Shown here: piece by piece, positions 54,637 through 62,894 of the stretch
How positions within the stretch are numbered: the stretch's first letter is position 1
Layout of the letters: every line of letters starts with the position of its first letter
NCBI GenBank assembly: GCA_009772935.1
Contig: WOUR01000006.1
Span: forward strand, 1-64,000
Source: Rhodospirillaceae bacterium
Lineage (GTDB): Bacteria > Pseudomonadota > Alphaproteobacteria > Reyranellales > Reyranellaceae
Direction: 5' to 3'
DNA length: 64,000 nt
Notes under the pieces: model-generated
The model's input: the letters and a program-made list of their open reading frames with translations, nothing else
The model's database searches: none
What the model was told of the DNA's origin: nothing
Translations under genes and position numbers: made by a program

Positions 54637-56013
54637 ATGCTCGAAAGTCCGGACGTGACCGGTAGGTTGCTGTTCGACGTCACCGGGCTGCTTCACTGGT
54701 ACGCCTTCTTCTCGAATCCCTCTGGCATCCAAAGGGTGACTGAAAAGCTGCTTTCCTCAGCGGCTGTTCAGCAGGACAAGCAGGTGGAGTTCGTGGCGCG
54801 GTCGCTAGGCGACGACAAATTATACAGGGTCGACGGCGGCACGTTGCGTGATCTCCAGGACCCGCTGAAGCGCCGGGCGGCGATAGCCCGCCTGCGCGCT
54901 CTATTCACGATGTCCATGCGACAGGCACGACCAGGCGGGCCGCTGTCGGACATGCGAATCATCCATGTTCCCTACTTCCTGCTCGGCCGGGCCCATCTGG
55001 CGCGGTTGGTCGAGGCCTGGTTCAGCCGGAGATCGCCGACCGCCTTGCCGTCGCTGGAAGTGGTGCGGGAGCCCGGGCCGCAGGACATGTTTTTCAACTC
55101 AGGGGATTTGTGGTGGCAGAACCACTACGCTCCGTTCGTGCTTCGGCTGAAAGCCCGCACGGGAGTGAAGGTCGTGCAATTGATCCACGATCTTTTCTTC
55201 ATTGAACGGCCTGATTGGTTCTCACCAGCCTTCGCGCGCACTTTTGCATCCACCTTTGGCGGGGTTGCACCTGGCGTCGATCGCTGGCTGACCAATTCGA
55301 CCTTCGTGAGGGAACAGCTCAGGACATATATCGAGAGCCACTTGCTGCCTCCGCGGCCTGTCGAGGTACTTCCCATGGGCTGGGATAGTTTCGCGCTTTC
55401 AAGGGGGGAGGATCGCCCCGGCGCCGCGGCGGTGCTCCGGAGCTATGGCATCGTCGGTCAGCCCTTTATCCTGTTCGTCGGAACCGTCGAGCCGCGCAAG
55501 AATCTGGCGATGCTACTCGATGTCATGGAGGATCTGCGCCGGGACCTCGGTGAGCGTGTTCCAGAGTTGGTGGTCGTGGGCGGTTACGGGTGGAGCGCGA
55601 AGGGTCTTGCGGCGCGCCTGCGGCGCAACCCGCACGCCAGGTGGCTGACCAGGGTTCGCGACGCCGATCTGTCTGCCTTCTATCGCGCCGCGCTCTTCAC
55701 CGTATCGCCCAGTTATTCCGAGGGATGGGGACTGCCGGTGCAGGAGAGCATCGCCCACGGCGTGCCCTGCATCGCCTCGAGTGGCGGAGCACTGCGTGAA
55801 TCCGGTCATGGCCTCGCGGTTCATTTCGATCCATTGGATGAGGCGAGTTTGAAGTCTGCGATGGCCCGTTGGATCACCGATGGCGCCGCGCTTCAGCGAG
55901 AGAGGGTGAGAATTGCCGAGGCCCTTGCCTCGGAGCATTTCCCCACCTGGAACGATGCGGGACAGGTGTTGCTGAAGCAGGCGAGTCTCGACGGGAACGG
56001 ACGCGCCCTGTGA
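54637..56013 (+). CDS. Glycosyltransferase family 4-like protein (first of tandem pair)
   Basis: A 458-residue GT-B glycosyltransferase. The N-terminal domain starts RLLFDVTGLLHWYAFF and has LWWQNHYAPFVLRLKARTGV and LIHDLFFIERPDW. The C-terminal GT1-type domain has FVGTVEPRKNL, VVVGGYGWSAKGL and the donor-binding SEGWGLPVQESIAHG with the E-x7-E pair. Soluble or peripheral; no clear transmembrane helix. It is paralogous to the next gene along its whole length and overlaps it by GTGA. Donor and acceptor sugars are unknown. Surface polysaccharide synthesis is likely from the family and neighbours. Confidence 0.88.
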   Translation: MLESPDVTGRLLFDVTGLLHWYAFFSNPSGIQRVTEKLLSSAAVQQDKQVEFVARSLGDDKLYRVDGGTLRDLQDPLKRRAAIARLRALFTMSMRQARPGGPLSDMRIIHVPYFLLGRAHLARLVEAWFSRRSPTALPSLEVVREPGPQDMFFNSGDLWWQNHYAPFVLRLKARTGVKVVQLIHDLFFIERPDWFSPAFARTFASTFGGVAPGVDRWLTNSTFVREQLRTYIESHLLPPRPVEVLPMGWDSFALSRGEDRPGAAAVLRSYGIVGQPFILFVGTVEPRKNLAMLLDVMEDLRRDLGERVPELVVVGGYGWSAKGLAARLRRNPHARWLTRVRDADLSAFYRAALFTVSPSYSEGWGLPVQESIAHGVPCIASSGGALRESGHGLAVHFDPLDEASLKSAMARWITDGAALQRERVRIAEALASEHFPTWNDAGQVLLKQASLDGNGRAL

Positions 56014-57356
56014 GCGCGCGGTTGCTCTACGATCTGACGGGGCTGATCCATTGGTATGCCTACTTCCGGCATCCCGGCGGCGTGCAGAGGGTTATCGAAA
56101 AGGTGGCGTCGTCGGATGTCATCCGCCAATCGTCCGCGGTCGAGTTCGTGGTGCGCATACTCGGGAGCGATCGATTCTACAGGATCGAACCCGAACTGAT
56201 CGCCAATCTCGGTAGTGGGCGCTCCTCGGCAATCTCGCGCCTGCGACGCATCCTGGCGCAGGGACTGAGACTGGCGACGCTCCCGGGAATGCTGTCCGAA
56301 GGTCGACATTTCCATTTGCCGTATCTGGCGGTCGGACTGACCCGGACGGAAGGTCTCATCGAGGCCTGGACGGGAGGAGCCGCAGGGCGGTCGCTGCCGG
56401 CACTCGATATCGTTCCGCCGCCCGGCGCGCACGACGCGCTGTTCAATCCCGGCGACCTCTGGTGGCAGAAGAAATATGTCGCGACGGTCGCCGGCTTGAA
56501 GAAGCGAACGGGCGTGCGGATCGTCCAGATGATCCACGACCTCTATCTCATCGAGCGGCCGGAATGGACTCCGACCGGCGCCGTGCGGATCTTTGCCGAG
56601 CAGCTTCACGGCATCGCCCCGAGCGTGGATTGCTGGCTGACCAGCTCGCACTTCGTCAGGCAACAGGTACAGCGCTATCTCGCCGACCGGTCGGTTCCGG
56701 AAAAGCCGATCACCGTCTTGCCCATGGGCTGGGACAGCTTCGATGCCTTGCGCGACGCCGGCCATGATCGCCTCTCCGAGCGCCCGGTCCTCGAACGGCA
56801 CGGGCTGACCGACAAGCCGTTCATTCTGTCGGTCGGCACGATCGAGCCCCGAAAGAATGTCCCGGCGCTGCTCGATGCCGCCGATGGGCTTCGCGCCCGA
56901 TTTGGCGACGCCATGCCGCGTCTGGTGATTGTCGGCGGCTACGGCTGGAAAGCGGCCGAGGTGCGGGCGCGGCTGGCATCGGGCTCCCGCAACGGCACCC
57001 TGGCCTGGCTCGAAAACCTTTCCGACGCCGATCTCGGGGTCTTGTACAGGAACGCTCTGTTCACGGTCATGCCTAGTCATGGCGAAGGCTGGGGGCTGGC
57101 CGTGCAGGAGAGCCTTGCCCTGGGGGTACCCTGCATCGCCTCGAATGCCGGAGCGACGCGAGAGGCCGGCCTCGATCTCGCGACCTACTTCGATCCCTCG
57201 AGTTCGGAAGGTTTGACGCGGGCGATGGCCGGCTGGATTTCCGACGGCGCGGCGCTGGCGGCCGCGCGGGACAGGATCGCGCGGGCGCTCGCGACGCGGA
57301 CGTTCCCCAGCTGGAACGATGCGGGAAGCGTGCTGCTCAGGTCAGCTTTATCATGA
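56010..57356 (+). CDS. Glycosyltransferase family 4-like protein (second of tandem pair)
   Basis: A 448-residue GT-B glycosyltransferase with the same architecture as its upstream neighbour. It shows RLLYDLTGLIHWYAYF, LFNPGDLWWQKKY, VQMIHDLYLIERPEW, SVGTIEPRKNV, VIVGGYGWKAAEV and GEGWGLAVQESLALG with the E-x7-E motif. The GTG start at 56010 overlaps the first gene's stop. The pair looks like an old tandem duplication, now clearly diverged, so each may add a different linkage. Its 3' end overlaps the convergent GST gene by 20 bases. Confidence 0.88.
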   Translation: MSARLLYDLTGLIHWYAYFRHPGGVQRVIEKVASSDVIRQSSAVEFVVRILGSDRFYRIEPELIANLGSGRSSAISRLRRILAQGLRLATLPGMLSEGRHFHLPYLAVGLTRTEGLIEAWTGGAAGRSLPALDIVPPPGAHDALFNPGDLWWQKKYVATVAGLKKRTGVRIVQMIHDLYLIERPEWTPTGAVRIFAEQLHGIAPSVDCWLTSSHFVRQQVQRYLADRSVPEKPITVLPMGWDSFDALRDAGHDRLSERPVLERHGLTDKPFILSVGTIEPRKNVPALLDAADGLRARFGDAMPRLVIVGGYGWKAAEVRARLASGSRNGTLAWLENLSDADLGVLYRNALFTVMPSHGEGWGLAVQESLALGVPCIASNAGATREAGLDLATYFDPSSSEGLTRAMAGWISDGAALAAARDRIARALATRTFPSWNDAGSVLLRSALS

Positions 57357-57954
57357 CGTGCCTGGCATAGGCCGGGCGCGTCGTGAGGCGCTCGTACCAA
57401 GCCCGGACGTTCTTCAGGTCCGGCCGTTCGATTTCCAGCGCATACCAGCGATGGACGAAGCAGCCGACCGGGATGTCGCCCATCGTGAACTGGTCGCCGG
57501 CGACGTAGCGCCGGCCCGCGAGCCAGCCGTCGAGCCGGCCGAACAGCTTGCCGGCCTCTGCGGCGGCCTTGCCGATCGCCGCCATGTCGCGCTTCTCCGG
57601 GGGCGTTCGGATCAGGCCCCAGAAGGCGATGCGCATCGGCTCGGCGATGGTGCTGAGCTGCCAGTCCATCCAGCGGTCGGCCTCGCTGCGCAGACCGGGA
57701 TCGGTGGGCCAGAGCGTGCCCGCGGCATGCCTCGCCGCAAGATAGCGCACCGCCGAGTTGCTCTCCCAGATTATCCGCCCGCCTACGTCGATGGTCGGCA
57801 CGACGCCGTTGGGGTTCATGTCGAGGTACCATTTCTGGTCGTTGCCGCCGAACGCCCCGCCGACGTCCTCGCGTTCGTACCTGAGCCCGCATTCGTCGGC
57901 GCACCACAGCACTTTCATCACGTTGATCGAATTGGCACGGCCCCAGATTTTCAT
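57337..57954 (-). CDS. Glutathione S-transferase family protein
   Basis: A 205-residue GST. The thioredoxin-like N-domain has GRANSINVMKVLW (catalytic Ser-type position), the cis-Pro loop NGVVPTIDVGG and the glutathione-binding ESNSAVRYLA. The helical C-domain includes YVAGDQFTMGDIPVGC. It probably conjugates or reduces small electrophiles with glutathione. It is convergent with the second glycosyltransferase and shares 20 bases with its end. The 18-base gap to the following gene on the same strand suggests co-transcription. Confidence 0.9.
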   Translation of the reverse strand: MKIWGRANSINVMKVLWCADECGLRYEREDVGGAFGGNDQKWYLDMNPNGVVPTIDVGGRIIWESNSAVRYLAARHAAGTLWPTDPGLRSEADRWMDWQLSTIAEPMRIAFWGLIRTPPEKRDMAAIGKAAAEAGKLFGRLDGWLAGRRYVAGDQFTMGDIPVGCFVHRWYALEIERPDLKNVRAWYERLTTRPAYARHVMIKLT

Positions 57955-57972
57955 CGGATCACTCTCCTTGTC

Positions 57973-58698
57973 TCAACATTGCCACTGAGGCTGGCCGTCG
58001 ACGATTTGCAGCGTCAACCTGACCTTTCTTGTGTCATTCTTGAACATGACCCACGCATCGTCGAACATGACTCGGGAGTTGTCGATCCAGACAGGATTCG
58101 ATCCCAGCGTGATGAAGCCGATTTGCCCGGGACACGACGAGGGTGCATCGATCGGATGGATCGTGGGCGGATCCGGGCGCATGTCGAGTAACTCTGTCCG
58201 GCCGTCGATCCCGGGATTGGAGGCGATTGCGTAGCGACTGTTGGGTGACAGAACAGGTGTGTGCGCGACCCGTATGACAAGGCCATCGCTCTCGCGGATC
58301 AGATATGCCCAGCCATTCTCACCGTGCGTAAACTCCACGACGTAGTAGTGAAGCCTGGGCCACCGATCGCGAAGATAGTGATGTAGGCACGTCGCGAAGC
58401 CATCGCAAACGCCTTCATTGAAGATCTTGAGGACTCGGTCTCCCTCAAGTCTAAGATACAAGACCGAGCCTTCTCGCGAGGCGCGGTTGCTGAACTTTGC
58501 CAAAGCTGGTTCGGTGTCCGATCCTGGCTGGGCCGAACGCCTCACATCCTTCCAAGTTTCATCAAGAGAAACGACGACGGTAGACCCCCACGGCAGTGTC
58601 TGTCCGGCGGGGGCGGTATATCCAGTGAGCTGCGCGATAGAGGCTTTGGTGATCACCACTCCGGTGACCAACATCGCCAAAAGGGAGATTGCGCGCAT
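57973..58698 (-). CDS. Exported protein of unknown function
   Basis: A 241-residue protein I do not recognise. A signal peptide (AISLLAMLVTGVVITKASIAQ) leads a mature domain with YLRLEGDRVLKIFN, a Cys pair in EGVCDGFATCLHHYL, and later beta-rich stretches such as NSRYAIASNPG that resemble beta-propeller or WD-like blades. A third Cys is in SSCPGQIGF and the last residue is Cys. Codon use is less GC-rich than in neighbouring genes, hinting at acquisition. It lies nine bases upstream of the polA stop on the same strand. No function can be given. Confidence 0.7.
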   Translation of the reverse strand: MRAISLLAMLVTGVVITKASIAQLTGYTAPAGQTLPWGSTVVVSLDETWKDVRRSAQPGSDTEPALAKFSNRASREGSVLYLRLEGDRVLKIFNEGVCDGFATCLHHYLRDRWPRLHYYVVEFTHGENGWAYLIRESDGLVIRVAHTPVLSPNSRYAIASNPGIDGRTELLDMRPDPPTIHPIDAPSSCPGQIGFITLGSNPVWIDNSRVMFDDAWVMFKNDTRKVRLTLQIVDGQPQWQC

Positions 58699-58707
58699 TC
58701 CAGGCCT

Positions 58708-61626
58708 CTAGTGCGCCGCCGCCCAGTTGTCGCCGACGCCGGTGTCGACGACCAGCGGGACGGTGAGCGAGGCGGCGCTTTCCATGATCTTGCGGGTCAC
58801 GTCCCTCGTCTTGTCGAGTTCCTTCTCGGGGACCTCGAACAGAAGTTCGTCGTGGACCTGCAGGAGCATCCTCGCCTTGAGCTTCGCGGCGGCGAGAGCG
58901 CCAGGCAGGCGGATCATGGCGCGCTTGATGATGTCGGCGCCGCCGCCCTGCAGCGGGGCGTTGATCGCGGCGCGTTCGGCGAAGGCGCGCATGCCCTGGC
59001 TCTTGTCGTGGATGAAGCGCAGGTGGATCTTGCGGCCGAACGGCGTCAGCACATAGCCGTGCTTGCGTGCGAAGTCCTTGGTCCGCTCCATGTAGTCGCG
59101 GATGCCGGGGTAACGCTGGAAGTATTTGGCGATGTACTCCTTGGCCTCCTGCTGGCCGATGCCCAGCTGGTTGGCGAGGCCGAAGGCCGAGATGCCGTAG
59201 ATGATGCCGAAGTTGATCGCCTTGGCGCGCCGCCGCACCAGCGGGTCCATGCCCTTCACCGGCACACCGAACATGTCGGAGGCGGTGATGGCGTGGATGT
59301 CGTCGCCGCGCGCGAAGGCCTCCTTCAGGGACGGAATGTCGGCGACATGCGCCAGCAGGCGCAGCTCGATCTGCGAATAGTCGGCGCTGAGCAGCTTGTG
59401 GCCGGTCTCGGCGATGAAGGCCTGGCGGATCTTGCGGCCTTCCTCGCTGCGCACCGGAATGTTCTGCAGGTTGGGATCGGTCGAGGCGAGGCGTCCCGTC
59501 GCAGCGCCGGTCATGTGATACGAGGTGTGGACGCGGCCCGTCTTGGCGTCGACCTGGCGCACCAGCGCGTCGGTGTAGGTGCCCTTGAGCTTGGCGAGCT
59601 GGCGGTGCTCCAGGATCTTCACCGGCAGCGGATGGCCCTGCGCCGCGAGGTCTTCCAGCACCGACGCGTCGGTCGCCCACGAGCCGTTCTTGTTGCGCTT
59701 GCCGCCGGGCAGCTTCTGCTCGTCGAACAGGATTTCGCCCAGCTGCTTGGGCGAGCCGACGTTGAACTCGCGGCCGGCGATCTTGTGGATCTCGCCCTCG
59801 AGCTCGGCCAGCCGCTTCTCGAAGTCGGCGCTCAGCCCCTTGAGCTTCAGCGCATCGACCTTGATGCCCGCGCTCTCCATCGACAGCAGCACCGGGATCA
59901 GCGGCCGCTCGATGGTCTCGTACATCGAGGTGACGCGCTCAGGGACGAGGCGCGGCTTGAGGCGCGCCCAGAGCTGCATGGTGACGTCGGCATCCTCGGC
60001 AGCGTAGTCGCGCGCCTTGTCGAGCGGCACCTTGTCGAAGGTCACCTGCTTGGAACCGCTGCCGGCCACGTCGGAGAACTTGATGGTCTTCTGGCCGAGA
60101 TGCAGCTCGGCCAGTTCGTCCATGCCGTGGTTGTTCTTGCCGGCGTCGAGGACGAACGAGATCAGCATCGTGTCGTCGACCGGGCCGATCTCGACACCAT
60201 GCCGGCGGAACACCGCCATGTCGTACTTGATGTTCTGGCCGACCTTCAGCACCGCCGGGTCTTCCAGGAGCGGCTTCAGCTTCTCGATCGCGGTCTTGAA
60301 GGGAATCTGGCCTTCGAGCAGCTTGCCGGCGTCCTTGTCGCTGCCGTCGCCCAACAGATCGAGTGCCCCCTGCACGGCGCCGCCGGGGACACGATGCATC
60401 AGCGGCAGGTAGGCTGCGCGCCGGCGCGTCGAGTTGACGTCGCCCCACGGGCCTTCCAGCAGGGCCAGCGACACGCCGACCAGCCTGGCATTGTTGGAAT
60501 CGAGCCCGTCGGTCTCGCAGTCGAACGCCACCGTGCCCGCCTTGGTCGCCTCGGCGATCCATTCGTCGAGCAGCTTCTCGTCCTGGATCAGCTCGTAGTC
60601 GGCCGCCGTGAAGTCGCGATTGGGCTTCTTCGAGGAAGAAGCGGCGGGAGCCGGCGTGGGTTCGGCCTTCTTCACCGGCGCGGACGCGGAGGCGGGCGCA
60701 ATCGGCGCGCTCGCCTCGCCCAGTTCGCTGGTGAAGCGCTGCAGCAGGGTCCTGAAGCCCTGCTGCTCCAGCCACGGCAGCAGCACGTTGGGGTCGGGTT
60801 TGCGCTTGTCAAAGGCCTCGGGCTCGGCGGGTGTCGGCACGTCGTCGCGCAAGGTGACGAGCTGCTTGGAGATGCGGATCAGTTCGGCATTGTTCTCCAG
60901 CGATTCGCGTCGCTTCGGCTGCTTGATCTCCTTGGTGCGCTCCAGCAGCGCCTCGAGCGAGCCGTACTCGTTGATGAGCTGCGCCGCGGTCTTGATGCCG
61001 ATGCCCGGCGCGCCCGGAACATTGTCCGTCGAATCGCCGGCCAGTGCCTGCACGTCGACGACCTTGTCCGGCGTCACGCCGAACTTCTCGAACACCGCCT
61101 CAGGCCCGAGCTTGATCTTCTTGATCGGATCCATCAGCTCGACGCCCGGCCGCACCAGCTGCATCAGGTCCTTGTCGGAGGAGACGATGGTGCAGGTGCC
61201 GCCGGCCTCGACGGCCATGCGGGCGTAGGTGGCGATCAGGTCGTCGGCCTCGTAGCCTTCGAGTTCGCACACCGTGACGTTGAAGGCGCGCGCGGCCTCG
61301 CGGATCAGCGGGAATTGCGGGATCAGGTCCTCCGGCGGATCGGGCCGGTTGGCCTTGTACTTGTCGTAGATCTGGTTGCGGAAGGTGACGCTGCCGGCGT
61401 CCAGGATCATGGCGATATGGTCGATCTCGGGATTGTCCAGCAGATCGGCCACCAGCATGCGGCAGAAGCCGAACACGGCATTGATCGGCGTCCCGTCGGG
61501 CCGGTTCATCGGCGGCAGGGCGTGGTAGGCGCGGAACAGATAGCCCGAGCCGTCGATCAGGTAGAGGTGGCGGAGCGGCGTGTCGCCGTCCGCCGGGGTC
61601 GTCGCGGGAGCCTTGGATTTCGCCAT
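58708..61626 (-). CDS. polA: DNA polymerase I
   Basis: A 972-residue family A polymerase for Okazaki fragment maturation and repair. The 5'-3' exonuclease domain (residues 1 to about 300) shows YLIDGSGYLFRAYHAL, GYEADDLIAT and GDSTDNVPGAPGIG. A Pro/Ala/Lys spacer follows. The proofreading domain is intact, with the DxE pair in VAFDCETDG, NIKYDMAVF and DYAAEDADVT. Polymerase motifs are SADYSQIELRLLAH (A), RRRAKAINFGIIYGIS (B) and QVHDELLFEVP (C). ATG 61626 was chosen over a TTG six bases earlier. Full length for an alphaproteobacterial PolA. Confidence 0.97.
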   Translation of the reverse strand: MAKSKAPATTPADGDTPLRHLYLIDGSGYLFRAYHALPPMNRPDGTPINAVFGFCRMLVADLLDNPEIDHIAMILDAGSVTFRNQIYDKYKANRPDPPEDLIPQFPLIREAARAFNVTVCELEGYEADDLIATYARMAVEAGGTCTIVSSDKDLMQLVRPGVELMDPIKKIKLGPEAVFEKFGVTPDKVVDVQALAGDSTDNVPGAPGIGIKTAAQLINEYGSLEALLERTKEIKQPKRRESLENNAELIRISKQLVTLRDDVPTPAEPEAFDKRKPDPNVLLPWLEQQGFRTLLQRFTSELGEASAPIAPASASAPVKKAEPTPAPAASSSKKPNRDFTAADYELIQDEKLLDEWIAEATKAGTVAFDCETDGLDSNNARLVGVSLALLEGPWGDVNSTRRRAAYLPLMHRVPGGAVQGALDLLGDGSDKDAGKLLEGQIPFKTAIEKLKPLLEDPAVLKVGQNIKYDMAVFRRHGVEIGPVDDTMLISFVLDAGKNNHGMDELAELHLGQKTIKFSDVAGSGSKQVTFDKVPLDKARDYAAEDADVTMQLWARLKPRLVPERVTSMYETIERPLIPVLLSMESAGIKVDALKLKGLSADFEKRLAELEGEIHKIAGREFNVGSPKQLGEILFDEQKLPGGKRNKNGSWATDASVLEDLAAQGHPLPVKILEHRQLAKLKGTYTDALVRQVDAKTGRVHTSYHMTGAATGRLASTDPNLQNIPVRSEEGRKIRQAFIAETGHKLLSADYSQIELRLLAHVADIPSLKEAFARGDDIHAITASDMFGVPVKGMDPLVRRRAKAINFGIIYGISAFGLANQLGIGQQEAKEYIAKYFQRYPGIRDYMERTKDFARKHGYVLTPFGRKIHLRFIHDKSQGMRAFAERAAINAPLQGGGADIIKRAMIRLPGALAAAKLKARMLLQVHDELLFEVPEKELDKTRDVTRKIMESAASLTVPLVVDTGVGDNWAAAH

Positions 61627-61714
61627 GCCCAAGGCCTACCACGCCGGGCCCTGCGGCGGGAGATGGGGCCGTGCTAGGGTTGGCTGAACATCCTTTGGGG
61701 CAGGGGAGATCTTG

Positions 61715-62041
61715 ATGGCGCTGTACGAACTCAGGACCTACACGCTTTATGTCGGGAAGATGGGCGAAGCCGTGAAGCTCTATCAGGAGTTCGGTTTCCC
61801 GGCGCTCGACAAGGGCGGTCACGCGAAGAACCTCGTCGGCTACTTCCAGGGGGACACCGGCACGATCAACCAGCTCGTCCATCTCTGGAAGTTCGAGGAC
61901 GATGCCCATCGGCGCCGTCACTGGGCGGCCGTCTTCGCCGACCCGGCCTTCATGGACGGGTTCGCGGTCAAGTTCCGTCCCCTGGTGATGAGCCAGGAAG
62001 TTAAGCTGTTGAACGCGGCGCCGTGGGGTCCCCACCCCTGA
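61715..62041 (+). CDS. NIPSNAP family protein
   Basis: A 108-residue single-domain NIPSNAP (ferredoxin-like dimeric alpha-beta barrel) protein. It opens YELRTYTLYVGKMGEAVKLY and has QLVHLWKFEDDAHRRRHW, both family marks. No signal peptide. Such small proteins are dimeric enzymes or binding proteins of unclear substrate in bacteria. ATG 61715 has GGGGAG seven bases upstream. It is divergent from polA, and a riboswitch follows its stop. Confidence 0.87.
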   Translation: MALYELRTYTLYVGKMGEAVKLYQEFGFPALDKGGHAKNLVGYFQGDTGTINQLVHLWKFEDDAHRRRHWAAVFADPAFMDGFAVKFRPLVMSQEVKLLNAAPWGPHP

Positions 62042-62089
62042 GCGGCTTTTCGGGGCTTGCGGTGCGCCGACCGGAGGATTATCAGCATC

Positions 62090-62230
62090 CCGTCATCGGG
62101 GAGTAGCCGGCCTCAATCCCCAGAGGCGGATGTGTCAACAGACTTGGGTCCTTCGGGAACCATGGCCCATCCGGCGACCGACGGTCCAACGGACCGCGCT
62201 TGGCGAGACCTTTGGCTTTCCAGTGCCTTT
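62090..62230 (+). ncRNA. yybP-ykoY manganese riboswitch
   Basis: The gap before the UPF0016 gene carries the yybP-ykoY signature. GGGGAGTAGCCGG is at 62098-62110, GTCAACAGACTTGGG follows at about 62133, and CCGCGCTTGGCGAGACCTTTGG at 62194-62215 holds the second conserved loop. These two loops make the Mn2+-binding site in known members. The downstream gene is a Mn-exporter-type UPF0016 protein, the classic target. It should switch expression on when Mn2+ is high. Exact ends are approximate. Confidence 0.9.
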
Positions 62231-62243
62231 ACCCGCGGGATCG

Positions 62244-62282
62244 GGCGGCACCGGGAGCCATAGGTTTGTGCTCGGTCCCGCC
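62244..62282 (+). promoter_or_regulatory. Likely expression-platform hairpin of the riboswitch
   Basis: GGCGG-c-ACCG (62244-62253) can pair with CGGT-c-CCGCC (62273-62282), a nine-pair stem with one mismatch and a 19-base loop. It ends 12 bases before the TTG start of the UPF0016 gene and occupies the region where a Shine-Dalgarno site would normally sit. This suggests control at translation initiation. Confidence 0.5.
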
Positions 62283-62294
62283 ATGTGATTCGCC

Positions 62295-62873
62295 TTGGAA
62301 GCCTTCCTTGTTTCAACAGGACTCGTTGCCGTCGCCGAGATCGGGGACAAGACGCAACTCCTGGCCATGATTCTTGCCACCCGCTATCGGCGGCCCGTTC
62401 CCATCATCCTGGGCATCCTGGTCGCGACCCTGGCCAACCACGCGCTTGCCGCCTGGGCGGGCGCCGCCGTCGCCGCCTGGCTGGGGCCCGACGCGATGCG
62501 CTGGATCCTGGGCATCCTGTTTCTCGCCATGGCGGTGTGGTGCCTGATCCCCGACAAGGCCGACGAAGGGCCGAAGGTCGCGGGCGCCGCCGGCGCGTTC
62601 ATCGCCACGGCCATCGCCTTCTTCCTGGTCGAGATCGGCGACAAGACCCAGATCGCCACCGTGGCGCTCTCGGCGCGCTTCAACGATCTGGTTGCGGTCA
62701 CGGCTGGCACCACGTGCGGCATGATGATCGCCAACGTGCCCGCCGTGCTGTTCGGCGACGTGCTGTCACGCAAGGTGCCGCTGAAGCTCGTGCGCTCGCT
62801 CGCGGCGGCATCCTTCGTCGTGCTGGGCCTGCTCGCCCTGCTCAAGCTCGACATGGGCCTGATGGGCGGCTGA
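62295..62873 (+). CDS. UPF0016 (TMEM165/GDT1) family manganese exporter
   Basis: A 192-residue integral membrane protein with the two family motifs EIGDKT at 15-20 and 113-118. Each sits in a repeat of about three transmembrane helices. Bacterial members export Mn2+ (MneA/MntX type). TTG start at 62295: the in-frame region upstream has no ATG or GTG, and MEAFLVSTGLVAVAEIGDKTQ is the usual N-terminus. No good ribosome binding site is seen. A yybP-ykoY riboswitch stands directly upstream, supporting Mn2+ as substrate. Confidence 0.9.
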   Translation: MEAFLVSTGLVAVAEIGDKTQLLAMILATRYRRPVPIILGILVATLANHALAAWAGAAVAAWLGPDAMRWILGILFLAMAVWCLIPDKADEGPKVAGAAGAFIATAIAFFLVEIGDKTQIATVALSARFNDLVAVTAGTTCGMMIANVPAVLFGDVLSRKVPLKLVRSLAAASFVVLGLLALLKLDMGLMGG

Positions 62874-62894
62874 TCCCCGGAGGCCGGGCCGGCG

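Noticed and set aside
58711..61677. A 988-codon plus-strand open frame opposite polA
   Set aside because: The polA reading is motif-perfect. The opposite frame encodes low-complexity Leu/Ala/Glu/Arg sequence with no recognisable family.
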